From positions 1 to 24,522 of the forward strand of contig JBBSET010000055.1 of the NCBI GenBank assembly GCA_038239485.1: 24,522 nt of DNA, in the 5' to 3' direction. Below, piece by piece: positions 15,792 to 22,771 of the stretch. The DNA comes from DASQEH01 sp038239485 (GTDB taxonomy: Bacteria; Actinomycetota; Actinomycetes; Propionibacteriales; Nocardioidaceae). The notes beneath the pieces were generated by a model that made no database searches, was not told the origin of the DNA, and saw only the letters and a list, made by a program, of their open reading frames with translations. The number at the start of each line of letters is the position of its first letter. The stretch's first letter is position 1. Made by a program: the position numbers and the translations under genes.

Positions 15792-16369
15792 GCGAGGCTT
15801 TGTGGTACCTCGGGCGCGCATCCGGCGTGGTCGCGCTGGTGCTGTTCAGCCTTGTCGTCGTCCTGGGGATCGTGACCCGCGCCGGCAAGCCGCTCCCCGG
15901 CCTGCCCCGGTTCGCAGTGGCGACTGTGCACCGCACAACGAGCCTGACCGCCGTCCTCTTCCTGGTGGTCCATATCACCACCCTGACGCTGGACCCCTAT
16001 GCGCAGCTGCGTGTGGTCGACGCCGTGCTCCCTTTCGCCGGCGCCTACCGACCGCTGTGGCAAGGGCTCGGTACCGTCGCCACCGACCTGCTGGTCGTGC
16101 TGGTCGTCTCGAGCCTGCTCAGAAACCGAATCGGCCTCCGCATCTGGCGTGTCATCCATTGGTCGGCCTACCTGTGCTGGCCGCTGGCGGTCATGCACGC
16201 CGTCGGCAACGGAACCGACAACGGCAGTCGCTGGCTGCTGGGTGTGGTCGCCGGATGCGTCGGCGCTGTCGGGGCGGCCGTCGTCTGGCGCCTCAACGGT
16301 GCCTCCTTCCGTGCCGCTCCCCCACCCCAGCCTGTCCCCGCTCCGTCGGACCTGGCGGGCCTGAGATGA
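15788..16369 (+). CDS. Ferric-reductase-like transmembrane haem protein
   Basis: The 193-residue integral membrane protein starts at ATG 15788 (an in-frame ATG at 15779 is possible but overlaps ApbE more). About five or six hydrophobic helices are seen: residues 8-30, 45-67, 95-112, 121-139 and 148-168. Two helices each carry a histidine pair with haem-ligand spacing: His48 and His62, and His124 and His137. This is the pattern of the FRD/NOX/YedZ transmembrane domain, which carries electrons across the membrane through two stacked b haems. The usual FAD/NAD-binding C-terminal domain is missing. It ends in a Pro-rich tail and is followed by a separate NuoF-like protein that could supply electrons. 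The stop overlaps the NuoF-like start (ATGA, 16366-16369). Confidence 0.85.
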   Translation: MSEALWYLGRASGVVALVLFSLVVVLGIVTRAGKPLPGLPRFAVATVHRTTSLTAVLFLVVHITTLTLDPYAQLRVVDAVLPFAGAYRPLWQGLGTVATDLLVVLVVSSLLRNRIGLRIWRVIHWSAYLCWPLAVMHAVGNGTDNGSRWLLGVVAGCVGAVGAAVVWRLNGASFRAAPPPQPVPAPSDLAGLR

Positions 16370-17577
16370 GTCGGCTGCGGACGGCTCCGCGCAGCCTGCT
16401 GGGCGCCCGGGCGGGCGGCTACGACGAGCACCTGTCGTCGCTCGGCCCGCTGCCGGATATCGGCGCCGGGACGCTGATCGAGATGGTGACCGCTGCCGGG
16501 CTGACCGGGCGGGGGGGCGCCGCGTTCCCCACCGGCCGGAAGCTCGCCGCCGTCGCCACCCGACGTGACGCGGTAGTGGTGGGAAACGGTGCCGAAGGTG
16601 AGCCCGCCAGCAGCAAGGACCGGGTGCTGCTCAACCAAGCGCCACATCTCGTCCTGGACGGACTGGCACTCGCGGCCCAAGCAACGGGGGCCACGTCGAC
16701 CTTCCTCTACGCCCCGGCGGACATCCTCGACAGGGCCGTCGGTCCGGCGCTGCGCGAGCGACGCAGAGAGCAGTCGGTCACTCTCGTGGCATCGGCCGAC
16801 TCCTTCATCTCCGGCCAGGAGACCGCCGTGGTCGCGGCAGTTCAAGGGCAGCAGGCCCTGCCCACGAACGCCGCGGATCCCGTCTTCCGGCGCGGAGTGC
16901 GAGGGCGGCCGACGCTGGTGCAGAACGTCGAGACACTGGCCCAGCTCGCGCTGATTGCGCGCTTCGGCCCGGACTGGTTCCGAGGTTGCGGGACCGATGC
17001 CGAGCCGGGCTCGCGGCTCGTCACCGTGTCCGGCTCGGTCCGCTCCCCCGCGGTGATCGACATACCAGGAGGTAGCCGCCTCGGCGACATCGTGGACTGG
17101 GCCGGCGGCCCGAGCGAGCCGCTGCAGGCCATCCTCGTCGGCGGGTACCACGGCGGCTGGGTGCCGTGGGACGAGCCGGCCTGGCACCTACCCCTGACGC
17201 AGACCGCGCTGCAGCCCTATCACGCGGCACCGGGAGCCGGGGTCCTGCTGGCGCTGCCGGTGCGCCGCTGTGGACTGCAGGCAAGTGCGGAGGTGGTCTC
17301 GTACCTGGCCGGACAGAGCGCCGGACAGTGCGGACCATGCGTCCGCGGCCTGCCCACCCTCGCCCAGCAGCTGGGGGCGCTGGCGTCTCGCCGCACCAGT
17401 GTGGCTGCCGTTCACGAGCTCCACCGGGTGACGACGATGGTCGACGGCCGCGGAGCCTGCCGGCATCCGGACGGCACGGTTCGGCTGGTCCGCAGCGCCT
17501 TGAGCACCTTCGCCGCGGAGGTGGACCGTCACCTGCGCGGAGAGTGTACGGCCGAGGCGTACCGGAGGCGCGCGTGA
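16366..17577 (+). CDS. NuoF-like NADH dehydrogenase flavoprotein with SLBB and Fe-S regions
   Basis: The 403-residue protein resembles the NADH-binding NuoF subunit of complex I, but it is encoded without NuoE, NuoG or other Nuo genes. The FMN/NADH loop GLTGRGGAAFPTG spans 45-57, and the GNGAEGEP stretch 73-80. RPTLVQNVETL is at 181-191. An SLBB-type region (about 218-262) with VSGSVRSP and VGGYHGGW follows. The iron-sulphur region reads SAGQCGPCVRGLP (318-330) and GRGACRHPDG (361-370). Canonical NuoF has Cys-x2-Cys-x2-Cys plus one later Cys; here Ala319 replaces the first, leaving Cys322, Cys325 and Cys365. Its likely job is to oxidise NAD(P)H and pass electrons to the ferredoxin encoded next (GTGA overlap, 17574-17577) or to the membrane haem proteins. 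This is a recurrent actinobacterial variant as far as I recall. Confidence 0.88.
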   Translation: MSRLRTAPRSLLGARAGGYDEHLSSLGPLPDIGAGTLIEMVTAAGLTGRGGAAFPTGRKLAAVATRRDAVVVGNGAEGEPASSKDRVLLNQAPHLVLDGLALAAQATGATSTFLYAPADILDRAVGPALRERRREQSVTLVASADSFISGQETAVVAAVQGQQALPTNAADPVFRRGVRGRPTLVQNVETLAQLALIARFGPDWFRGCGTDAEPGSRLVTVSGSVRSPAVIDIPGGSRLGDIVDWAGGPSEPLQAILVGGYHGGWVPWDEPAWHLPLTQTALQPYHAAPGAGVLLALPVRRCGLQASAEVVSYLAGQSAGQCGPCVRGLPTLAQQLGALASRRTSVAAVHELHRVTTMVDGRGACRHPDGTVRLVRSALSTFAAEVDRHLRGECTAEAYRRRA

Positions 17578-17801
17578 GTGCCGAGCTGAAGGTCGACTGG
17601 ACCCGCTGCGACGCGCGGGGGCTGTGTCTCGAACTGCTTCCTGAGCTGCTCCGGGGAGACGACTGGGGGTACCCGATGACCACCGGGACGGAGTCGGCCG
17701 TCCTCGTACCCCTGGCGCTGCTCGAGCACGCCGAGACCGCCGTACGCGAGTGCCCACGGCTCGCCCTTCGGCTGGTGCCCGGCCACCCGCCGACACGGTA
17801 G
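17574..17801 (+). CDS. Small ferredoxin, three-cysteine (3Fe-4S or single-cluster) type
   Basis: The 75-residue protein starts at GTG 17574, overlapping the NuoF-like stop. The start of the fold, VDWTRCDARGLC, gives Cys12 and Cys18 (Cys-x5-Cys). PELLRGDDWGYP follows in the conserved position, and ECP gives Cys60 near the C-terminus. Cys-x5-Cys...Cys-Pro is the pattern of monocluster ferredoxins that partner P450s and oxidoreductases, typically [3Fe-4S]; a fourth ligand cysteine is absent. It probably takes electrons from the NuoF-like protein and delivers them to a membrane haem protein of the same operon. Confidence 0.85.
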   Translation: MSAELKVDWTRCDARGLCLELLPELLRGDDWGYPMTTGTESAVLVPLALLEHAETAVRECPRLALRLVPGHPPTR

Positions 17802-17853
17802 GCGCAGAAGGCGCTCAGAGCCTCCACAGAGCCTTGTCAGCCACGGTTGCGGG

Positions 17854-18660
17854 GTGACCACATCGCAGACCGACACCCCTCGACGCGCCACGCCGGTGTC
17901 GGACGTGGTCCGCTCCTTGCTCGGTCGAGACCAGCGCCACGACCCCGTCCTGCCAACGTCCGGCGGCCCAGCCGGCAATGCCCGGCTGACCGCATGGATC
18001 GGCCTGGTGCTCCTGGTGCTCTCGATCGCCGAGCTCCTCACCCTGTTCGACGTCCGAGGCCTCATCTCGTGGCATGTCGCCATCGGCACCCTGCTCGGAC
18101 CTCCGGCCCTGGCCAAGACGGCCAGTACGGGCTGGCGCCTGGTCCGCTACTACTCGGGTCACCCTGCCTACCGGGAGGCGGGGCCCCCGCCGATGATCCT
18201 CCGCTTGCTCGGACCCTTTGTGGTGCTATCGACGCTGTCGCTGATCGGGTCGGGAGTCGTGCTGGTCCTGCTGGGCGAGTCGAGCAGCCGCACCCCGCTG
18301 GTGTCGGTACTGGGGTTCCACGTCGACTGGCTGACGGTGCACCAAGGGTCGTTCGTCGTGTGGGGAGCAGTGACGGGACTTCACGTGCTCGCCAGGGTCG
18401 TGCCTGCACTCCTCCTGACGGTGGCAGGTCCCGACCGCGAAGCGGTACCAGGCTCCGCGCGGCGTGGCGTTGTTATCGGCGCCGCCGCGCTGGTGGCGGT
18501 GCTCGCTGCCGTCCTGCTCGTCCGCGCGGACGGATCTTGGGCGCACCACCCGGACTTCGGCCCAGGGTCAGTCCACTTCGATGGTCAACGGCTCACCCCG
18601 CCACAGCGTCTCCAGCACCGCCCGGCACCATTCGTCACTGGCGTGCAGGCCCACGTGTGA
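17854..18660 (+). CDS. Histidine-containing membrane protein, putative cytochrome b-like redox partner
   Basis: The 268-residue protein starts at GTG 17854, 52 nt after the ferredoxin gene. A hydrophilic N-terminus (1-44) is followed by membrane helices at about 45-62, 71-84, 115-141, 163-190 and 206-223. Histidines lie in or next to the helices: His74 (ISWHVAIG), His103 (SGHPAYREAG), His156 and His163 (GFHVDWLTVHQGS) and His177 (TGLHVLARV). The four-helix layout with paired histidines resembles cytochrome b561/DUF4405-type proteins, so b-haem binding is inferred. The C-terminal tail (about 228-268, HHPDFGPGSVHFDGQRLTPP) lies after the last helix and is probably extracytoplasmic. Only a weak ribosome site precedes the start. 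The last 93 bp overlap an antisense ORF. Confidence 0.72.
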   Translation: MTTSQTDTPRRATPVSDVVRSLLGRDQRHDPVLPTSGGPAGNARLTAWIGLVLLVLSIAELLTLFDVRGLISWHVAIGTLLGPPALAKTASTGWRLVRYYSGHPAYREAGPPPMILRLLGPFVVLSTLSLIGSGVVLVLLGESSSRTPLVSVLGFHVDWLTVHQGSFVVWGAVTGLHVLARVVPALLLTVAGPDREAVPGSARRGVVIGAAALVAVLAAVLLVRADGSWAHHPDFGPGSVHFDGQRLTPPQRLQHRPAPFVTGVQAHV

Positions 18661-18831
18661 GAGATTGGTACTGAGATGCGCGACGGCGGACGCGACATCG
18701 GGTGGCCCCCAGCGATCGGCAACGTCACTGATCACATAGCTGATGCAGCCGTTGAAGTCCTCGTCGACCTCACTGTCTCGATCCTCGCTGGTCACGGCGG
18801 CCATTCGGACCGCACCACGCCACCATCTCAT
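18568..18831 (-). CDS. Small acidic protein of unknown function, overlapping the convergent gene
   Basis: The 87-residue ORF runs from ATG 18831 (AGGA 4 nt upstream) to TGA 18568; a shorter start at 18804 is also possible. I recognise no family. Its composition looks protein-like rather than shadow-like: an acidic N-terminus (VTSEDRDSEVDEDFNG), a helix YVISDVADRWGPPDVASAVAHLSTNL, and an ending with SDEWCRAVLETLWRGEPL. Most third codon positions are G or C. It overlaps the 3' end of the cytochrome-like gene tail-to-tail by 93 bp, which is long for two real genes. Either this ORF or the C-terminal tail of the other protein may be shorter or spurious than annotated. Confidence 0.42.
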   Translation of the reverse strand: MRWWRGAVRMAAVTSEDRDSEVDEDFNGCISYVISDVADRWGPPDVASAVAHLSTNLSHVGLHASDEWCRAVLETLWRGEPLTIEVD

Positions 18832-18982
18832 CCGTCCTGCTTCCCGACTCACGACAGAGGCTGTACCGAGCTAGGGACCAGCTACCGCGAGTTACTACCG
18901 ATGAACTCTAGGCGACCCTGGCCACTTTTAGCCAGCCGTGACGCGCTGCAGAGATGTTTTCTCGTCGGCACACCGCGCTCGG

Positions 18983-19831
18983 TCAGACGACTCCAGCGGA
19001 ACGCTCCGCCTCCTCGACGTCGGCGTTCCACTCCCGCTTGAGGGCCCGCCAGCCCTCGTCGTCGGAGTCGTACCGCCAGTAGCCAGAGATGGACAGCTGG
19101 TCGCGAGGCACGCCCCTGTCGATCACGAGCAGCCGGCGCAGCCGTTTGACGAGGCCGGCCTCGCCGTGGACGAATGCGTGCACGGCCCCCGTCGGGAAGT
19201 GCAGCGCGGCGACGCTTTCCACCAGGCGCGACCCGACCTCCTCGCCGTCGCGATGGACCCAGCTCAGCCGCCCTCGAGCCGGCAGCGCGAGCTCGATCTC
19301 GTCCTCCGGGCCGTCGACCTCGACGAAGACATGCGCCTGCGCGGCGTCCGGGAGCTCCTCCAGCGCGACGGCGATTGCCGGCAGCGCGCTCTCGTCTCCC
19401 ACGAGCAGATGCCAGTCGGCCGCCGGGTCGGGGCGGTAGCCACCCCCGGAGCCGAGTAGCAGCACCTCGTCCCCGATCCGCGCGGCCTTGGCCCACGGTC
19501 CGGCGATCCCACTGTCGCCGTGGACGACGAAGTCGAGGGTCAGCTCGAGCGCGTCGCCATCCCAGGCTCGGACCGTGTAGGTGCGTTGGCGGGGCCACCT
19601 GTCCGGTGGCATGGTCGCGCGGATCGCCTCGACGTCGATAGGGCGGGGGTACCCGCCGTCAGGGTGGAGGAAGAGCACCTTCACGTACGCGTCGGTCTCG
19701 GCCCTACCCGCATACGGTGAGAGGCCTGCTCCGCCGACCACTACGCGGACCATCGATCGGCTGAGCCACTCGGTCCGCCGCACCGTGGCGGTCATCGGGA
19801 CGCGAGAACTGCGGGGAGGGTCAGTGGGCAT
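18983..19831 (-). CDS. Siderophore-interacting protein (NAD(P)H-dependent ferric-siderophore reductase)
   Basis: The 282-residue flavoprotein starts at ATG 19831, 11 bp inside the end of the antiporter gene, with AAGGAAG 8 nt upstream. SIP-family signatures include the FAD-binding RQRTYTVRAWD (81-91), DFVVHGDSGIAGPWA (100-114), GDEVLLLGSGGGY (120-132), and the NAD(P)H-domain start LVGDESALPAI. The C-terminal block SISGYWRYDSDDEGW and KREW is typical. It has no signal peptide. Relatives such as ViuB reduce Fe3+ in imported siderophores so the iron is released in the cytosol. No siderophore transporter is seen in the window. The gene lies about 320 bp from the redox operon on the opposite strand, so a shared link to iron is possible but not shown. 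Confidence 0.93.
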   Translation of the reverse strand: MPTDPPRSSRVPMTATVRRTEWLSRSMVRVVVGGAGLSPYAGRAETDAYVKVLFLHPDGGYPRPIDVEAIRATMPPDRWPRQRTYTVRAWDGDALELTLDFVVHGDSGIAGPWAKAARIGDEVLLLGSGGGYRPDPAADWHLLVGDESALPAIAVALEELPDAAQAHVFVEVDGPEDEIELALPARGRLSWVHRDGEEVGSRLVESVAALHFPTGAVHAFVHGEAGLVKRLRRLLVIDRGVPRDQLSISGYWRYDSDDEGWRALKREWNADVEEAERSAGVV

Positions 19832-21335
19832 CTGGTGGACTTCCTTCAGGGTCGGCGCCGCCGCGGGCCGGTTGTGAGCCGTCGCCGGGCGGGCCGAAGA
19901 GCTGGATGAGCCGTTCCGGCTCGTCGGTCAGGGCCAGCACCTCGTCACCCGCGCGCAGTGACGTGCTGCCCCGGACCCGAAGCAGCGCACCATCGCGGCT
20001 GACCATGCTGATCCACGCCGACTCGCCGATGTCGAGGGTACCGACCGTGCTTCCGTCGGCCGGCGACCCGGCGGCGACGTGCACTCGCCGCCCTCCCGGC
20101 TCGTGCAGGAACCGCAAGCCCAGCGCCCACGGTTGTGGCTCCACGCTGCGCATCGGCACGCCGAACAACGTCGCGGCGTAGGGCACCAGGCTCCCTTGGA
20201 CCACCACGGACACCACCACGACGACGAAGATGATGTCGTACACCGTTGCGCTGCGAGCAACGCCCCCGGAGACGATGAACAATCCCAGCAAGATCGGCAC
20301 CGCACCCTTGAGCCCCGCCCACAGCACGAACGCCCGCTCACCGCGATCCAGCCGGACAGCCGACATCAGCAGGCCTACGAACAGCGGCCGCACCACCAGG
20401 ATGAGAAGTCCGGCAAGAGCCAGCCCCGTCCACAGCGGGGTCGGCCGCAGCGCATCGCCCAGCGACACCGACAGCCCCAGCACAACGAAGGCGACGATCT
20501 CCGCCAGGCTGGCGATCCCGGACGAGAACCGCTCGACCTCCCGCTTGTACGGCGCCCGGGCGTCGCCGACCACGATCCCGGCCAGGAAGACCGCGAGGAA
20601 TCCCGACCCGTGGAGCACCGTCGCGGCACCGTAGACGACCGCGGCACCCGCCAGCGTCTGCAGCGGGTACAGCGCCTCGTTCGGGAGCGAGACCCTGCGC
20701 ATGAGCTGAAGCAGCCCGATGGCGCCCAGCAGGCCGACGGCCGAGCCGACGGCCATCTGCAGGGCGAACTCGCCGACGCCCTCGATGGCGGCATGCAACC
20801 CGCCGCCGCTCGCACCGAGGACACTGACGACGACGGCTATCCCGACCGGGTCGTTCGTCCCCGACTCGCCCTCGAGAATTGTGCCCGTCCGCCCGGAGAT
20901 CTCCCGTCCGCCGAGCACGGAGAACACCACCGCCGGGTCGGTCGGCGCCAGCGCCGTCCCCAGGAGTAGGGCGACCCGCCAGTCGAAGCCGAACAGCCCG
21001 TGCGCTGCCAGGGCGAGGACAGCCGCTGTCACCACGGTGCCGGCGACCCCGATCCAGAGCACCGCCCCGGCGGCTTCGCGGAAACGTCCCCAGCCGATGT
21101 GCATGCCGCCGTCGAACAGGATGAAGATCAACGCCACGGTGACGATACGCATGTCGACCTGCACCGGCAGCGACCGCAGCGAGCTGAACACCGCAGACGC
21201 CACGGCGGCGGAGACGAGGAAGATGGCCGGCGCCGGGACGCGGATCAGCGAGCTGATCTTGTTGGAGAGCACCGCACCCAGGACGACCGCCGACGTCAGC
21301 CAGATGACGGCGGCGAACGGGACGAGATCATCCAC
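19821..21335 (-). CDS. CPA1-type K+/H+ (cation:proton) antiporter with C-terminal TrkA_C domain
   Basis: The 504-residue protein starts at GTG 21335, 11 nt after the acylphosphatase stop. About 12 membrane helices occupy residues 5-390. Family motifs are FDGGMHIGW (74-82), ALAPTDPAVVF (128-138, Asp133) and the ion-binding GESGTNDPVGIA (156-167, Asn161-Asp162). A hydrophilic C-terminus (about 410-485) holds a TrkA_C-like module (RRVHVAAGSPADGSTVGTLDI and RAGDEVLALTDEPERL) that in relatives of NhaP2/CvrA regulates transport. It exchanges cytoplasmic K+ or Na+ for H+, giving pH and osmotic control. The final 11 bp are shared with the siderophore-interacting protein gene. No good ribosome site precedes the GTG, so translation is probably coupled to acylphosphatase. 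Confidence 0.93.
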   Translation of the reverse strand: MDDLVPFAAVIWLTSAVVLGAVLSNKISSLIRVPAPAIFLVSAAVASAVFSSLRSLPVQVDMRIVTVALIFILFDGGMHIGWGRFREAAGAVLWIGVAGTVVTAAVLALAAHGLFGFDWRVALLLGTALAPTDPAVVFSVLGGREISGRTGTILEGESGTNDPVGIAVVVSVLGASGGGLHAAIEGVGEFALQMAVGSAVGLLGAIGLLQLMRRVSLPNEALYPLQTLAGAAVVYGAATVLHGSGFLAVFLAGIVVGDARAPYKREVERFSSGIASLAEIVAFVVLGLSVSLGDALRPTPLWTGLALAGLLILVVRPLFVGLLMSAVRLDRGERAFVLWAGLKGAVPILLGLFIVSGGVARSATVYDIIFVVVVVSVVVQGSLVPYAATLFGVPMRSVEPQPWALGLRFLHEPGGRRVHVAAGSPADGSTVGTLDIGESAWISMVSRDGALLRVRGSTSLRAGDEVLALTDEPERLIQLFGPPGDGSQPARGGADPEGSPPDAH

Positions 21336-21346
21336 GGCGGCAGATG

Positions 21347-21613
21347 TCAGCGCACCTGGAAACCGGACTCACCACAGGCCTGCTCACAGGTGACCTCAGT
21401 CTCGTCGACCCGCGCGTAGCGCGGTCCCTGCCGACACCATGCGCACATCGCCTCGACGGCGTCCGCATCGCCCTCGAAGACCGCCTCGACGCTGCCGTCC
21501 CAACCGTTCTGGACCCAGCCCGCGACCCCGGCCGACACAGCTTCGCGACGGCAGCTGTCCCGGAAGGACACACCTTGGACGTCGCCTCGCACGACCACTC
21601 TGCGTCGTTCCAT
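21347..21613 (-). CDS. acyP: Acylphosphatase
   Basis: The 88-residue protein is a normal-length acylphosphatase, which hydrolyses carboxyl-phosphate bonds such as those of acetyl phosphate or 1,3-bisphosphoglycerate in the cytosol. The phosphate-binding loop VRGDVQGVSFR supplies the catalytic Arg18, and GWVQNGWDGSVEAVFEG supplies Asn36. The start is ATG 21613. Five cysteines are present (21, 57, 60, 76, 80), including C-x2-C and C-x3-C pairs in the second half, which is more than I would expect for the family. The gene is 46 nt downstream of the PAP2-like gene and 11 nt upstream of the antiporter gene on the same strand. Confidence 0.95.
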   Translation of the reverse strand: MERRRVVVRGDVQGVSFRDSCRREAVSAGVAGWVQNGWDGSVEAVFEGDADAVEAMCAWCRQGPRYARVDETEVTCEQACGESGFQVR

Positions 21614-21659
21614 CGCTGCAGGTTACCCCCCCTCACGCCGGTGCCCGGGTCCAGGCTGA

Positions 21660-22703
21660 TCACAGCGAGACGGGGTGCAGGTCTGCGCTGATCCGGCGAG
21701 GGGCCGCCCTCCATCGGACGTGGTTGCCGGTGCCCAGCGCGGCGATCCACACCCCGAGCGCCCCGAGAACCGCGCCACCGAAGACGTCGACCAGATAGTG
21801 CCAGCCCAGGTACACCGTGGACACGGCGGTCAGGCACAGGAACAACCAGAGCGCCACCCGGTACCAGACCTTGATCCGCAGCAGGTGCGCGATCAGGCAG
21901 ACGGACACCGTGATGCCGACATGGAGCGAGGCGAAGGCGGCGATCGTCTGCACCGCCTTTGTCGCGAAGGGGTCGGCCAGCACGGCATGGCGCTGGTCCA
22001 TCATCGTTTCCTGGATCTCCGAGACGTAGGTGTGAGGCAGCTGGCTGAACTCCTGCGGCGTCGCGTAGATCGGTCCCAGTGTGGGCAGCGCGAAGTAGGT
22101 CGCGGCGCCGAGCACCCAGTCGACCGCCACCGCCGTCACCAGCCACGCCCCGCCTGACGTGTTGCGCGACCAGACCAGGGCCGCGGCGAGCGTGACCGGT
22201 ACCAGGGCGATCCAGGCGATGTAGACCAGCGACAGGACGTGAGCCGCCCAGCTCGTGCCGAGCAGGTCGTGCAGAACGACGGCCGGGTCGTGGCCCAACA
22301 TGATCGCGTTGTCGATCCGATCGAGATTCGAGTCCCACAGATGCGGGTTGACGAAGGGGACGTAGCTCTTGAGGTTGCGGAACGACACGTACGTGAGGTA
22401 CCAACTGCTCAGTCCCATAAGGGCGAACCGGATGTGCTCTAGCGGCCAGCGCTCGAGGGTGACGGCCTTGAAGAACCCGGGGAACCGGCGCATCGATCCC
22501 GCGGTGTAGGAGCGGTGGACCGCTCGGGGGACGACGTCGGTGAGGAAGGCAGCGAGCAGGATCAGGGGAAGCAGGACGAAGGTCGGGCCGGCCACGCCGT
22601 CGGGGTCACGGTACGGGAGGTGCTTCACCAGCGCCACGGCGACGGCGACAGCCGTGAGCGCCAGCGCGAGGACCGTGGCGAAGCCGAATCGATGCCTCCA
22701 CAT
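21660..22703 (-). CDS. PAP2-superfamily membrane protein (Aur1/Ipt1-like phosphotransferase or phosphatase)
   Basis: The 347-residue integral membrane protein starts at ATG 22703; the upstream open frame is not supported, because a promoter-like element lies there. About seven helices are seen, the first at residues 7-27. The catalytic region is AFASLHVGITVSV (256-268, His261) followed by YLGWHYLVDVFGGAVLG (298-314, His302 and Asp306), the C-terminal two motifs of the PAP2 fold. The first classic phosphatase motif (KX6RP) is not obvious, which fits the PAP2_3 (inositol-phosphotransferase-like) branch. A role in phospholipid or glycolipid head-group transfer is inferred. The substrate is unknown. 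It heads the run of genes through acylphosphatase, antiporter and siderophore-interacting protein. Confidence 0.87.
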   Translation of the reverse strand: MWRHRFGFATVLALALTAVAVAVALVKHLPYRDPDGVAGPTFVLLPLILLAAFLTDVVPRAVHRSYTAGSMRRFPGFFKAVTLERWPLEHIRFALMGLSSWYLTYVSFRNLKSYVPFVNPHLWDSNLDRIDNAIMLGHDPAVVLHDLLGTSWAAHVLSLVYIAWIALVPVTLAAALVWSRNTSGGAWLVTAVAVDWVLGAATYFALPTLGPIYATPQEFSQLPHTYVSEIQETMMDQRHAVLADPFATKAVQTIAAFASLHVGITVSVCLIAHLLRIKVWYRVALWLFLCLTAVSTVYLGWHYLVDVFGGAVLGALGVWIAALGTGNHVRWRAAPRRISADLHPVSL

Positions 22704-22710
22704 TGGTGGA

Positions 22711-22716
22711 AGCGTA
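22711..22716 (-). promoter_or_regulatory. -10 element of a probable leaderless promoter for the PAP2-like gene
   Basis: The minus strand reads TACGCT (TANNNT) with 7 nt to the ATG at 22703, placing the transcript start at or next to the start codon. There is no Shine-Dalgarno sequence in this 7-nt gap, consistent with a leaderless mRNA. A perfect palindrome covers the -35 region. Confidence 0.45.
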
Positions 22717-22729
22717 CCTAGCCAGCCAA

Positions 22730-22743
22730 CGGGTCCGGACCCG
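22730..22743. promoter_or_regulatory. 14-bp perfect palindrome over the -35 region, candidate operator
   Basis: CGGGTCCGGACCCG is fully self-complementary. It lies 27-40 bp upstream of the PAP2-like start codon, over the position where the -35 hexamer would be (17 bp from the TACGCT box), and 29 nt downstream of the RecQ-like stop. With no loop and no T-run it is a poor terminator and a better protein-binding site. GC-rich DNA makes such palindromes less rare, so confidence is limited. Confidence 0.35.
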
Positions 22744-22771
22744 ACAGGCCGTCTGCGGCGCGGGCAGCGGC

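Noticed and set aside
15137..16198. 353-codon minus-strand frame opposite ApbE and the ferric-reductase-like gene
   Set aside because: No recognisable domain, and biased composition typical of antisense frames in GC-rich DNA.
18918..18935. CTGGC...GCCAG inverted repeat with an AT-rich loop as a terminator or operator
   Set aside because: Only a 5-bp stem with an 8-nt loop and no T-run; too weak to call.
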